From Thermus brockianus (GTDB lineage: Bacteria > Deinococcota > Deinococci > Deinococcales > Thermaceae): 64,000 nucleotides of DNA. The DNA lies in assembly GCF_021462505.1 (NCBI RefSeq), contig NZ_JAKEDV010000009.1, forward strand, positions 1 through 64,000, written 5' to 3'. The notes beneath the pieces are model-generated. The model saw nothing but the letters and a program-made list of their open reading frames with translations, did no database searches and was not told the DNA's origin. The position numbers and the translations under genes are program-made. Each line of letters opens with the position of its first letter. Position 1 is the stretch's first letter. Below are positions 17,195 through 24,631 of this stretch, piece after piece.

Positions 17195-17934
17195 GGCCTG
17201 TGGTGCACGTGGTAGGCGGGGGGCCGGGGGACCCTGAGCTCCTCACGGTCAAGGGGGCGCGCCTCCTCAAGGAGGCCCGCTTCGTCCTCTTCACGGGGAG
17301 CCTCTTCCCCGAGGCGACGCTCCAAGCGCTTGCGCCCAAGGCCGTCCTACGGGACTCCAAAGGGATGGTCCTGGAGGAGATCGCAACCCTCCTGGCCCAG
17401 GAGGCAGCCCAGGGCTCAGGGGTAGTGCGGCTCCACTCGGGGGACCCGGGGCTTTACGGCACCCTCCTGGAGGAGAAGGAGGCCCTCGAGGCCCTGGGCG
17501 TGGAGGTGGAGGTGGTGCCCGGCGTCACCGCCGCCTTCGCCCTGGCGGCCCGGGCGGGCCTCGCCCTCACCGCCCCCGAGGTGGCCCAGGCGGTGGCCTT
17601 CACCCGGCTTGGGGTGCGCACCCCCATGCCCCCGGGGCAGGACCCCAAAAGCCTCGCCCGACCCGGCCTTACCCTGGCGGTCTACCTCTCCGGCATGCAC
17701 CCCAAAAGGCTCGCCCGGGAACTCCAGGAGGCGGGCCTAGCCCCGGACACCCCGGTCCTCTTCGGGCACAGGGTGGGTCAGGCGGGCGAAGAGGTGGGGC
17801 TCACCGACCTTTCGGGCTTGGCCCAACTCCCCGCCCGGGACACCACCGTCTTCCTGGTGGGGGAAGCGTTGCGGGCGAAGGGGGTACGAAGCCGGCTTTA
17901 CGACCCGAACTTCCGGCACCGGTACAGGAGGTGA
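17191..17934 (+). CDS. cbiF: Precorrin-4 C11-methyltransferase
   Basis: A 247-aa tetrapyrrole methylase. Family features are VGGGPGDPELLTVKGARLL, VLFTGSLFPEATLQ, RLHSGDPGLYGTLLEE and RTPMPPGQDPKSLARPG, all typical of CbiF/CobM. The ATG at 17191 is preceded by GGGAGGAGGT and overlaps the cbiL stop (ATGA). An in-frame extension to 17176 lies inside cbiL and was not used. Confidence 0.94.
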   Translation: MRPVVHVVGGGPGDPELLTVKGARLLKEARFVLFTGSLFPEATLQALAPKAVLRDSKGMVLEEIATLLAQEAAQGSGVVRLHSGDPGLYGTLLEEKEALEALGVEVEVVPGVTAAFALAARAGLALTAPEVAQAVAFTRLGVRTPMPPGQDPKSLARPGLTLAVYLSGMHPKRLARELQEAGLAPDTPVLFGHRVGQAGEEVGLTDLSGLAQLPARDTTVFLVGEALRAKGVRSRLYDPNFRHRYRR

Positions 17935-17936
17935 AG

Positions 17937-18800
17937 ATGGGAGAGCTCTACCTGGTGGGCATGGGCCCAGGCGACCTCCCCGGCCTCACCCTGAGGGCCA
18001 AGGAGGCCCTGGGGAAGGCGGAGGTGGTCATCGGCTACAGCACCTACATCAAGCTCCTGGAGGAGATGGGGCTCCTTGCCGGCAAGGAGGTGGTGCGCAA
18101 GGGGATGACGGAGGAGTTGGACCGCGCGGAGGAGGCGTTGGAGCGGGCCTTGGCCGGGCAAAGGGTGGCCCTGGTTTCGGGGGGCGACCCTGGGATTTAC
18201 GGCATGGCAGCCCCCGTGCTGGAGCTCATGGAGGAGCGGGGCTTCCGCCGGGTAGACGGGGGCGTGGGGCTCCCCGGGCGGTTCGCCTTGGGGGAAAAGG
18301 AGGTGGCCCTCGAGGTCGTCCCCGGGGTGACGGCGGCCAACGCCGTGGCGAGCCTCCTGGGAAGCCCCTTAAGCCACGACACCTGCCTCATCAGCCTCTC
18401 CGACCTCCTGACGCCCTGGCCCGTGATAGAGGGAAGGCTCCATGCGGCGGGCATGGGGGACTTCGTGGTGGTCCTCTACAACCCCCAAAGCAAACGGCGG
18501 GACTGGCAACTTCGGCGGAGTGCCGAGATCCTTCTCACCTACCGCCCAAGGGAAACCCCCGCCGCCCTGGTGAAGAGCGCCTACCGCAAACGACAGGAGG
18601 TGACCCTCACCACCCTCGAGGGCCTCCTCTCCGCCGAGGCGGGCATGCTCACCACCGTGGTGGTCGGCAACCACCATAGCCGCTTCTTTGAGGGGACCCT
18701 CCTCACCCCAAGGGGCTACGGCCTAAAGTACGACCTGGAAACGGGCGAGCCCCTCCCTGGGGAGACCCCGGGCCTTTCCCTGAGGAGGCGGGATGCCTGA
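17937..18800 (+). CDS. cbiH: Precorrin-3B C17-methyltransferase
   Basis: CbiH/CobJ methylates C17 and contracts the ring. The 287-aa protein has GMGPGDLPGLTLRAKEAL, GYSTYIKLLEEMG, SGGDPGIYGMAAPVLEL, and the typical VVLYNPQSKRRDWQLRRSAE and TVVVGNHHSRFFEG near the end. ATG 17937 was chosen because AGGAGG (17926-17931) sits 5 nt before it; a GTG at 17931 is in frame but lies in the ribosome-binding site. It has an insertion (about residues 100-118) relative to short CbiH proteins. Confidence 0.93.
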   Translation: MGELYLVGMGPGDLPGLTLRAKEALGKAEVVIGYSTYIKLLEEMGLLAGKEVVRKGMTEELDRAEEALERALAGQRVALVSGGDPGIYGMAAPVLELMEERGFRRVDGGVGLPGRFALGEKEVALEVVPGVTAANAVASLLGSPLSHDTCLISLSDLLTPWPVIEGRLHAAGMGDFVVVLYNPQSKRRDWQLRRSAEILLTYRPRETPAALVKSAYRKRQEVTLTTLEGLLSAEAGMLTTVVVGNHHSRFFEGTLLTPRGYGLKYDLETGEPLPGETPGLSLRRRDA

Positions 18801-19869
18801 GCTAGGCCCCCTGCGGCCCGAAAGGGTGGCGGTCTACACCCTCACCCTGCCCGGCCTCAAGGTGGCGGAGGCGATCCACCGGGCGCTGCCCGGGAGCACG
18901 CTTTACGTGGCGGGAAAGTACCGGGGGCTTCTGGAGGCCCGGTTCTTTGACGAACCCATCCGCGACCTCCTGGAACGAACCTGGCCCCTTCATGACGGAC
19001 ACGTCTTCGTCATGGCGGCGGGGATCGTCCTAAGGGCCATCGCCCCCCGCATCCTGGACAAGCGGGTGGACCCGGCGGTCCTGGTGGTGGACCTGAAGGG
19101 GCGGTATTTCGTCCCCCTCCTCGCCGGCCACCTGGGCGGGGCCAACCCCCTCGCCCGCTACCTGGCGGAAGCCCTAGGGGGAGAGGCGGTCCTCACCACG
19201 GGCACGGATAGCCTGGCCCTCCCCGCCCCCGACCTCCTGGCCAAGGCCCTCTCCGCCAAGGTGCCCGACTGGAAGCCCCTCAAGGACGTGTCCGCCCTCC
19301 TGGTGGACGGGAGGCCCGTGGGGTTCTATGCGGACTGCGTGGACCTGAGCCCCCTGGCCCGCTACCCCTCCCTGCGCCTCCTCCCAAGCCCCCACCCCGA
19401 GGGGGTGGAGGGGATGGTCCTCTTCACGGTGAAGAAGCCCTTCCCCCTCCCCGTCCCCGCCCTCTTCGCCCACCCGCCCGCCCTGGTCCTGGGCCTCGGG
19501 TGCAACCGGGGGACCCCGTTGGAGGAGATCCGGGGGGAGGTTTTCCGCTTCCTGGAGGAAGGGGGGTTCGCCCAAGAGGCCCTGGCCCGGATAGCCACCG
19601 CCACCCTCAAGCGGGACGAGGCTGGGCTTCTGGCCTTCGCCGAGGAAATGGGGCTTCCCCTACGCTTCCACCCCCCCGAGGTGCTCAACGCCCAACCCAT
19701 CCCCAACCCCTCCGAGGTGGTCTTCCGGCACACGGGGCTTTACGGGGTGGCGGAAGCGGCTGTGCTGGCGGAAGGGGCGAGGCTGCTGGTGGAGAAGACC
19801 AAGCGGGGCAACCTCACCCTGGCCCTGGGAGTCCTTACCCTATCCATTCCCGAGGAGGCCCTGCCGTGA
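18793..19869 (+). CDS. cbiG: Cobalt-precorrin-5A hydrolase
   Basis: CbiG opens the delta-lactone and releases acetaldehyde in the cobalt-early pathway. The 358-aa protein contains the N-terminal block VMAAGIVLRAIAPRILDK, the central block LLAGHLGGANPLARYLAEAL with VLTTGTDS, and the C-terminal domain opening LVLGLGCNRGTPLEEI. It overlaps cbiH by 8 nt and cbiX by 4 nt (GTGA). Confidence 0.93.
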   Translation: MPELGPLRPERVAVYTLTLPGLKVAEAIHRALPGSTLYVAGKYRGLLEARFFDEPIRDLLERTWPLHDGHVFVMAAGIVLRAIAPRILDKRVDPAVLVVDLKGRYFVPLLAGHLGGANPLARYLAEALGGEAVLTTGTDSLALPAPDLLAKALSAKVPDWKPLKDVSALLVDGRPVGFYADCVDLSPLARYPSLRLLPSPHPEGVEGMVLFTVKKPFPLPVPALFAHPPALVLGLGCNRGTPLEEIRGEVFRFLEEGGFAQEALARIATATLKRDEAGLLAFAEEMGLPLRFHPPEVLNAQPIPNPSEVVFRHTGLYGVAEAAVLAEGARLLVEKTKRGNLTLALGVLTLSIPEEALP

Positions 19870-20969
19870 TCCTCCTCGCCGCCCACGGCTCCCCCGACCC
19901 CCGGGCCCAGGCCCTGGCCCGCGGGCTCGCCAAGGGCCTCGCCCGGCGGCTCCGGACGGAGGTCCACCTGGGCTTCATTGAGCACGACCGGCCCACCCTC
20001 CTCGAGGCCACCCTGGCCCTGGCAGAAAAGGGGGGCGGGGTGGTCCTGCCCCTCCTCCTCCTGGGGGCCGGCCACCTCAAGGCCGACCTCCCCTTGGCCC
20101 TGGAAGCGGCCCAGGCCCGCCACCCAGAGGCCCGCTTCCTCCTCGCCCGCCCCCTGGGAACCCACCCCGCCCTGGTGGAGCTCTGGGCGGAGCGCCTCCG
20201 GCGACGAGGAGCCGGGGCGGGGGATGGGGCCGTCCTGGTCCTCCGGGGGGGCACGGACCCCGGGGCCAACGCGGAGGGCGCCGCCCTGGCCCGGCTCCTG
20301 GAAGAACGCGCGGGGCTTCCCGTGGTCCCCGCCTACGCCGCCAAGGCACGCCCCACCCCCAAGGAGGCCATTCTGCGCCTCGCTGGGCTCCGACCGCGGA
20401 GGGTTTTCCTCCTTCCCCACCTCTTCTTCCGCGGGGTTGTGGAGGGGAGGCTCCTCGGCCGGATCCAGGGGCTTTCCCTGGAGGTCCTCCCCCCCCTCAT
20501 GGGCCACCCCGCCCTCCTCCAGGCCCTGGAGGACCGGTACCGGGAAGCCCTGGACGGGGGGCACGCCCCTTGCGACACCTGCCGCTTCCGCTTCCCTATA
20601 GGCCGCTTCGCCCCCAGGCGGGAGGCGCAGATTGCCGGGCTTCGCGCCCTGCGCCACGCCCTCTTCGCCCCAGGGCGCCACCCCCACGGACCCTTCACCC
20701 ACCTCCTTCTCTGCACGGGGGAGGCCTGCCGGGAAGGCGGTGCCCTGGCCGTCCTCCGCGCCCTGGAGGAGGGGTTACGGGACCTCGCCTCCTTGGTCCA
20801 GCTTACCCCCACCCCCTGCCTCGGGCGGTGCGGCAAAGGGCCCATCTTGGTGGCCTATCCGGAAGGGGTGGTATATGGGGGGCTAGAACCAAGGGACGTG
20901 CCCCTCCTGAGGAGGACGCACCTGGAAGCGGGAGAGCTTTTTGCCCCCAAGGTTTTGGAGGTGATCTAG
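19866..20969 (+). CDS. cbiX: CbiX cobaltochelatase with C-terminal 2Fe-2S-like domain
   Basis: Inserts cobalt into sirohydrochlorin. The 367-aa protein is two CbiX-like halves plus an extra C-terminal domain. The first half has ILLAAHGSPDPRAQALARGL and LLLLGAGHLKADLPLAL, giving two likely metal-binding histidines; the second half is more diverged. The C-terminal 90 residues contain LLCTGEACREGG and TPCLGRCGKGP, the four-cysteine pattern of thioredoxin-like [2Fe-2S] ferredoxins. CDTC lies in the linker (about residue 235). The start is the GTG at 19866 overlapping the cbiG stop; a longer frame upstream is within cbiG. The iron-sulfur cluster is inferred from the cysteine pattern. Confidence 0.9.
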   Translation: MILLAAHGSPDPRAQALARGLAKGLARRLRTEVHLGFIEHDRPTLLEATLALAEKGGGVVLPLLLLGAGHLKADLPLALEAAQARHPEARFLLARPLGTHPALVELWAERLRRRGAGAGDGAVLVLRGGTDPGANAEGAALARLLEERAGLPVVPAYAAKARPTPKEAILRLAGLRPRRVFLLPHLFFRGVVEGRLLGRIQGLSLEVLPPLMGHPALLQALEDRYREALDGGHAPCDTCRFRFPIGRFAPRREAQIAGLRALRHALFAPGRHPHGPFTHLLLCTGEACREGGALAVLRALEEGLRDLASLVQLTPTPCLGRCGKGPILVAYPEGVVYGGLEPRDVPLLRRTHLEAGELFAPKVLEVI

Positions 20970-21335
20970 ATGGCATGCCACGAGCTTTCGGCCCTTAGGA
21001 TTGCCCTAGGAGAGCTTTTGGAGAAGGAGGCCCACGACCTCATCCACGAACGGGAGGAGCTTGCCCCCGTCCTGGAGGGGCGGCCCGAGATCCGGCACCT
21101 TGCCGAGGCCAAGACCCTTCCCGCCATGGAGGCGGCCCTAAGGGAAGCCCTTCTCCGCCTGGAGGAGCGGGCCGCCCAAGAGGCCGAGGAGCCCTACTGG
21201 CGGGGCCTCCTCCTCACGGCGGAGGCCGCTTTAGGCCGCCTTGAAGCCCTGAGGCGGGAGGCGGAGGCCCTCTACCAGGACCTGGACGCCCTCCACCACC
21301 GCCTCCATCGCCTCTTCCCAAGAAAACGGGGATGA
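20970..21335 (+). CDS. DUF3209 family protein
   Basis: A 121-aa, largely helical, glutamate- and leucine-rich protein beginning MACHELSALRIALGELL, the DUF3209 pattern. Members sit next to cbiX in other B12 clusters, including halophilic archaea. The start directly follows the cbiX stop, and the end overlaps cobA by 4 nt. The conserved Cys3-His4-Glu5 suggests metal binding, perhaps cobalt handling with CbiX, but no activity can be stated. Confidence 0.75.
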   Translation: MACHELSALRIALGELLEKEAHDLIHEREELAPVLEGRPEIRHLAEAKTLPAMEAALREALLRLEERAAQEAEEPYWRGLLLTAEAALGRLEALRREAEALYQDLDALHHRLHRLFPRKRG

Positions 21336-22021
21336 GGGGCAAGGTTTACCTGGTGGGGGCGGGGTTTGGGGGGCCCGAGCACCTCACCCTGAAGGCCCTG
21401 AGGGTCCTGGAGGAAGCGGAAGTGGTCCTCCACGACCGCCTGGTCCACCCCGGGGTTCTGGCCCTGGCCAAGGGGGAAAGGGTCTTTGTGGGCAAGGAGG
21501 GGTACGGGGAAAAGACCCCCCAGGAGGCCATCACCCAAAGGCTCATCGCCCTGGCCCGGGAGGGGAAGGTGGTGGCCCGGCTCAAGGGGGGGGACCCCAT
21601 GGTCTTTGGCCGGGGCGGGGAGGAGGCGATGGCCCTCAAGCGGGCGGGTGTCCCCTTTGAGGTGGTCCCCGGGGTCACCAGCGCCGTGGGGGCCCTGAGC
21701 TGTCTGGGGCTTCCCCTCACCTTCCGCGGCCTCGCCCAAAGCTTCGCTGTGGCCACGGGACACGACCCCTCTGCGCCCCTGCCCCAGGCGGACACCCTGG
21801 TCCTCCTCATGCCCCTCCACGCCCTGGAAGGCCTGAAGGCGAGGCTTTTGGAGCGCTTCTCCCCCGAAACCCCCCTGGCCCTCCTGGCCCGGGTGGGCTG
21901 GCCGGGGGAGGAGGTGCGCCTGGGCCGGGTCAAGGACCTGCCAGGCCTGGGGACGGGCCTCCCCTCCCCGGCCCTCCTGGTGGTGGGGGAGGTGGTGGGG
22001 CTTTACGGGGAGTTGCGGTGA
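21332..22021 (+). CDS. cobA: Uroporphyrinogen-III C-methyltransferase
   Basis: Methylates uroporphyrinogen III at C2 and C7 to give precorrin-2, the entry step to B12. The 229-aa protein has [29 protein letters not shown] and [20 protein letters not shown], the SUMT hallmarks. The usual N-terminal GPGDPELLT is here GFGGPEHLT, which was noted but seems a lineage variant. No fused CysG oxidase/ferrochelatase domain is present, so the dehydrogenation of precorrin-2 must be done elsewhere. Confidence 0.94.
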   Translation: MRGKVYLVGAGFGGPEHLTLKALRVLEEAEVVLHDRLVHPGVLALAKGERVFVGKEGYGEKTPQEAITQRLIALAREGKVVARLKGGDPMVFGRGGEEAMALKRAGVPFEVVPGVTSAVGALSCLGLPLTFRGLAQSFAVATGHDPSAPLPQADTLVLLMPLHALEGLKARLLERFSPETPLALLARVGWPGEEVRLGRVKDLPGLGTGLPSPALLVVGEVVGLYGELR

Positions 22022-22872
22022 GCCTCCTCCTCGCCCTCCTCCTGGACGCCCTCCTGGGGGAGCCCCCTGCCCGCTTCCACCCCGTGGTCGGGATGGGGCG
22101 GTACCTGGCGTGGGCCTGGGGGCGGGTGCGGGGGTTTTGGTCGGGGGCCTTCTACTGGACCCTGGGGGCCCTCCTCTTCGCCCTCCCCGCCTTCCTCCTG
22201 GACCTCCTCCTCCGCCCCCTGGCCCTGGGGTGGGTCCTCCTGGGCCTCCTCCTCAAGCCCCTTTTCAGCCTGCGGATGCTCCTCGCCGAGGTGGCGGGGG
22301 TGGAAAGGGCCCTTGGGAAGGACCTCGAGGCCGCCCGGAAGCGGCTAGCCGGGCTGGTGAGCCGCAGGACAGAAGACCTTTCCGAAGAGGAGGTGCGGGA
22401 GGCGGCCCTGGAAACCCTGGCGGAAAACCTCTCGGATAGCCTGATCGCCCCCCTCCTCTACTACGCCCTCCTGGGCCTCGGGGGAGCCGCCCTCTACCGC
22501 TACGCCAACACCGCCGACGCCATGTGGGGCTACCCCGAGCACGGGGCAAAGGGCGCCTTCGCCGCCCGGGCGGACGACCTCCTAAACCTCCTCCCCGCGC
22601 GGCTCACGGGCCTCCTCCTTTGCCCTCCAGGGCGTTGGGGGCGGCTTTGGCGGGAGGCCCGCAAGACCCCTTCCCCCAACGCCGGCTTCCCCATGGCGGC
22701 CCTGGCCCTGGGGCTAGGGGTGCGGCTCAGGAAGCGGGGGGTGTACGCCCTGAACCCCGAGGCCCCCTCCCCCACCCCCCGCCACCTCTCCTTGGGCCTT
22801 CGCCGGGTGGGGCTTTGGGGCTACGGGCTGGGGGTGGCCCTGGGGTTGGCCCTCCACCTCCTGGGCCGGTAG
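22018..22872 (+). CDS. cbiB: Adenosylcobinamide-phosphate synthase
   Basis: Membrane protein (284 aa) that attaches aminopropanol phosphate to adenosylcobyric acid. Family blocks are [20 protein letters not shown] at the N-terminus, [34 protein letters not shown] and [16 protein letters not shown]. It starts at a GTG overlapping the cobA stop by 4 nt. About four to five membrane segments are predicted. Confidence 0.94.
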   Translation: MSLLLALLLDALLGEPPARFHPVVGMGRYLAWAWGRVRGFWSGAFYWTLGALLFALPAFLLDLLLRPLALGWVLLGLLLKPLFSLRMLLAEVAGVERALGKDLEAARKRLAGLVSRRTEDLSEEEVREAALETLAENLSDSLIAPLLYYALLGLGGAALYRYANTADAMWGYPEHGAKGAFAARADDLLNLLPARLTGLLLCPPGRWGRLWREARKTPSPNAGFPMAALALGLGVRLRKRGVYALNPEAPSPTPRHLSLGLRRVGLWGYGLGVALGLALHLLGR

Positions 22873-22907
22873 GCTAGACCAAGGTTTGGGAAAGGGGGCT
22901 ACCTATC

Positions 22908-23915
22908 ATGGAGGGCATGCTGGACGATGTGCTAAGGCCCATCCACGGGGGGCCGGACGGGGGCCCCGAACCCCTTTACGACTTCTCCACCAACGCCAAC
23001 GCCCTGGGGCCCAACCCGGTGATCCTCGGCTACCTAAAGCGGGCGGATCCGGGCCGCTACCCTGACCCCCTCTACCGGAAGCTCCGCACGGCCCTGGCGG
23101 AGGCCCACGGGGTGGCCCCGGAGCAGGTGGCGGTGGGCACGGGGACGAGCGAGCTCATCCACCGCCTGGCCCGCTGGAACTACCTCCGGGGGCCCATCCT
23201 CCTCCTCCCGCCCACCTTTAGCGAGTACGCCCGGGCGGCGAGGGCTCTGGAGCTTCCCCTCTGGGAGGCGGGAAGCCCCGAGGAGTTTTTGGACCTCCTC
23301 CCCAGAAGCTCCCTGGCCTTCCTCTGCGTGCCCAACAACCCCACGGGGGAGGTCTACCCCTTCCTGGAGGAGGCGGCGGCGCGGGCCGGGGGGGCCTTGG
23401 TCCTGGACCTGGCCTACTACCCCCTCCTGCAAACCCCTCCTCCCCTCCCCCAGAGGGCCTTCCGGCTTTATAGCCCCAACAAGGCCCACGGCCTCACGGG
23501 GGTGCGGGCGGGGTACCTGGTGGCCCCCCTGGACCTCACCCGTTTCCAACACCTGGCCCCTTCCTGGCCCGTGTCCGTCTACGGGGAGGCCCTCCTCCTG
23601 GGCCACCTGGACCCGGAGGCGCAGGCCTGGTTGGAAGGGGCCAAGGAGGAGCTTTTCCGCCTCCGCCGCCTCCTGGCCGAGGGGCTTCGGGGGCTTGGCC
23701 TCGAGGTCCGGGAAAGCCCCGCCAACTTCCTCCTGGTGCGGGTGGGGCGCGCCAGGGAGGTGGCCCTAGCCCTCCGGGCGCGGGGCATCCGGGTGCGGGA
23801 CGCCACCAGCTTCGGCCTTCCCGAGTGGCTCCGGCTCTCCGCGCAGAAGGAGGAGGCCATAACGGCCCTCCTCGAGGCCCTAGAAGCGGTCCTCGCCACG
23901 GAGCGGGTAGACTGA
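22908..23915 (+). CDS. cobD: Threonine-phosphate decarboxylase
   Basis: A class-I PLP aminotransferase-fold protein (335 aa) expected to make (R)-1-amino-2-propanol phosphate for CbiB. It has the N-terminal YDFSTNANALGPNP typical of CobD, VGTGTSELIHRLA, CVPNNPTGEVY and the Schiff-base lysine in YSPNKAHGLTGVRAGY. Histidinol-phosphate aminotransferase is the close alternative, but context favours CobD. ATG 22908 is used; ATG 22917 is also possible. The 35-nt gap before it is the first real gap in this part of the operon and could hold a promoter. Confidence 0.86.
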   Translation: MEGMLDDVLRPIHGGPDGGPEPLYDFSTNANALGPNPVILGYLKRADPGRYPDPLYRKLRTALAEAHGVAPEQVAVGTGTSELIHRLARWNYLRGPILLLPPTFSEYARAARALELPLWEAGSPEEFLDLLPRSSLAFLCVPNNPTGEVYPFLEEAAARAGGALVLDLAYYPLLQTPPPLPQRAFRLYSPNKAHGLTGVRAGYLVAPLDLTRFQHLAPSWPVSVYGEALLLGHLDPEAQAWLEGAKEELFRLRRLLAEGLRGLGLEVRESPANFLLVRVGRAREVALALRARGIRVRDATSFGLPEWLRLSAQKEEAITALLEALEAVLATERVD

Positions 23916-23919
23916 AGGG

Positions 23920-24252
23920 GTGGAGGCGCTTCGGGCCTATCTGGAGGAGGCGGTGGAAAGGCTTAAGGAGGCCTTTCCCCTGGAAGCCCTCTACCTCTTC
24001 GGCTCCCATGCCCGGGGCACGGCGGACGCCCGCTCCGACCTGGACCTCCTGGTGGTGGCGGAGACGGACCTGCCTCCCCTGGAGCGTATCGGCCGGGTCC
24101 TGGAGTCCCTCCAGGATGCGCCCCTACCCGTGGAGGCCATCGTCCTGACGCCCAGGGAACTGGAGGAACGGAAGGACCTCCCCTTCCTGGCGGGGATCCT
24201 CAAGGAGGCGGTGCCCCTCTATGAGCGTGGAAAAGCGGCGGGCAGAGGCTAG
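23920..24252 (+). CDS. MNT-type minimal nucleotidyltransferase (antitoxin)
   Basis: A 110-aa protein with the nucleotidyltransferase motif YLFGSHARGTADARSDLDLL (GSxxRG...SDxD) and a third acidic residue in VEAIVL. It overlaps the following HEPN gene by 32 nt. In known HEPN/MNT modules the MNT protein is the antitoxin and can AMPylate the HEPN toxin. Start is a GTG 4 nt after the cobD stop, so it is embedded in the B12 operon. Confidence 0.88.
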   Translation: MEALRAYLEEAVERLKEAFPLEALYLFGSHARGTADARSDLDLLVVAETDLPPLERIGRVLESLQDAPLPVEAIVLTPRELEERKDLPFLAGILKEAVPLYERGKAAGRG

Positions 24253-24631
24253 GCGGTGGCTACACCAGGCCCAGGACGATTGGGAGGCGGGGGAGGCCCT
24301 CCTCCATGCCCGCAAGTTCGCCCAAGCGGCCTTCTTGGCCCAGCAGGCGGGAGAGAAGGCCCTAAAAGCGCTTTGGCTTTTCCTGGGCCTGGACCCTTGG
24401 GGCCATAGCCTCGCCCACCTCCTCCGCCACCTCCCCGAGGAGGAGGCCCCCGCCTTCCGGCACCTCCTCCCCAAAGCCCTCGCCTTGGACAAGCTCTACA
24501 TCCCCACCCGCTACCCAGACGCCCTGCCCGGGCTCACCCCAAGGGAAGCGTACACGGAGGAGGAGGCCCAAAAGGCCCTAGAGGACGCCAAGGCTATCCT
24601 CGAGGCGGTGGAGGTGCGGCTTGGGCGCTAA
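24221..24631 (+). CDS. HEPN domain protein (toxin partner of MNT)
   Basis: A 136-aa HEPN protein. The first helices read AEARRWLHQAQDDWEAGEAL and FAQAAFLAQQAGEKALKALW, the family signature, and YIPTRYPDALPG lies near residue 91, where the RX4-6H or tyrosine motif occurs in this subfamily. The paired MNT gene lies directly upstream. HEPN toxins of this group are RNases that the partner MNT inactivates. The 3' end overlaps the start of the cobQ-cobU fusion. Confidence 0.87.
   Translation: MSVEKRRAEARRWLHQAQDDWEAGEALLHARKFAQAAFLAQQAGEKALKALWLFLGLDPWGHSLAHLLRHLPEEEAPAFRHLLPKALALDKLYIPTRYPDALPGLTPREAYTEEEAQKALEDAKAILEAVEVRLGR

Noticed and set aside
17931-17936. GTG 17931 as the start of cbiH
   Set aside because: It lies within the AGGAGG ribosome-binding site that suits ATG 17937.
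21332-22021. Unusual N-terminal motif GFGGPEHLT in CobA
   Set aside because: Every other SUMT motif is intact, so this appears to be a lineage variant rather than loss of function.
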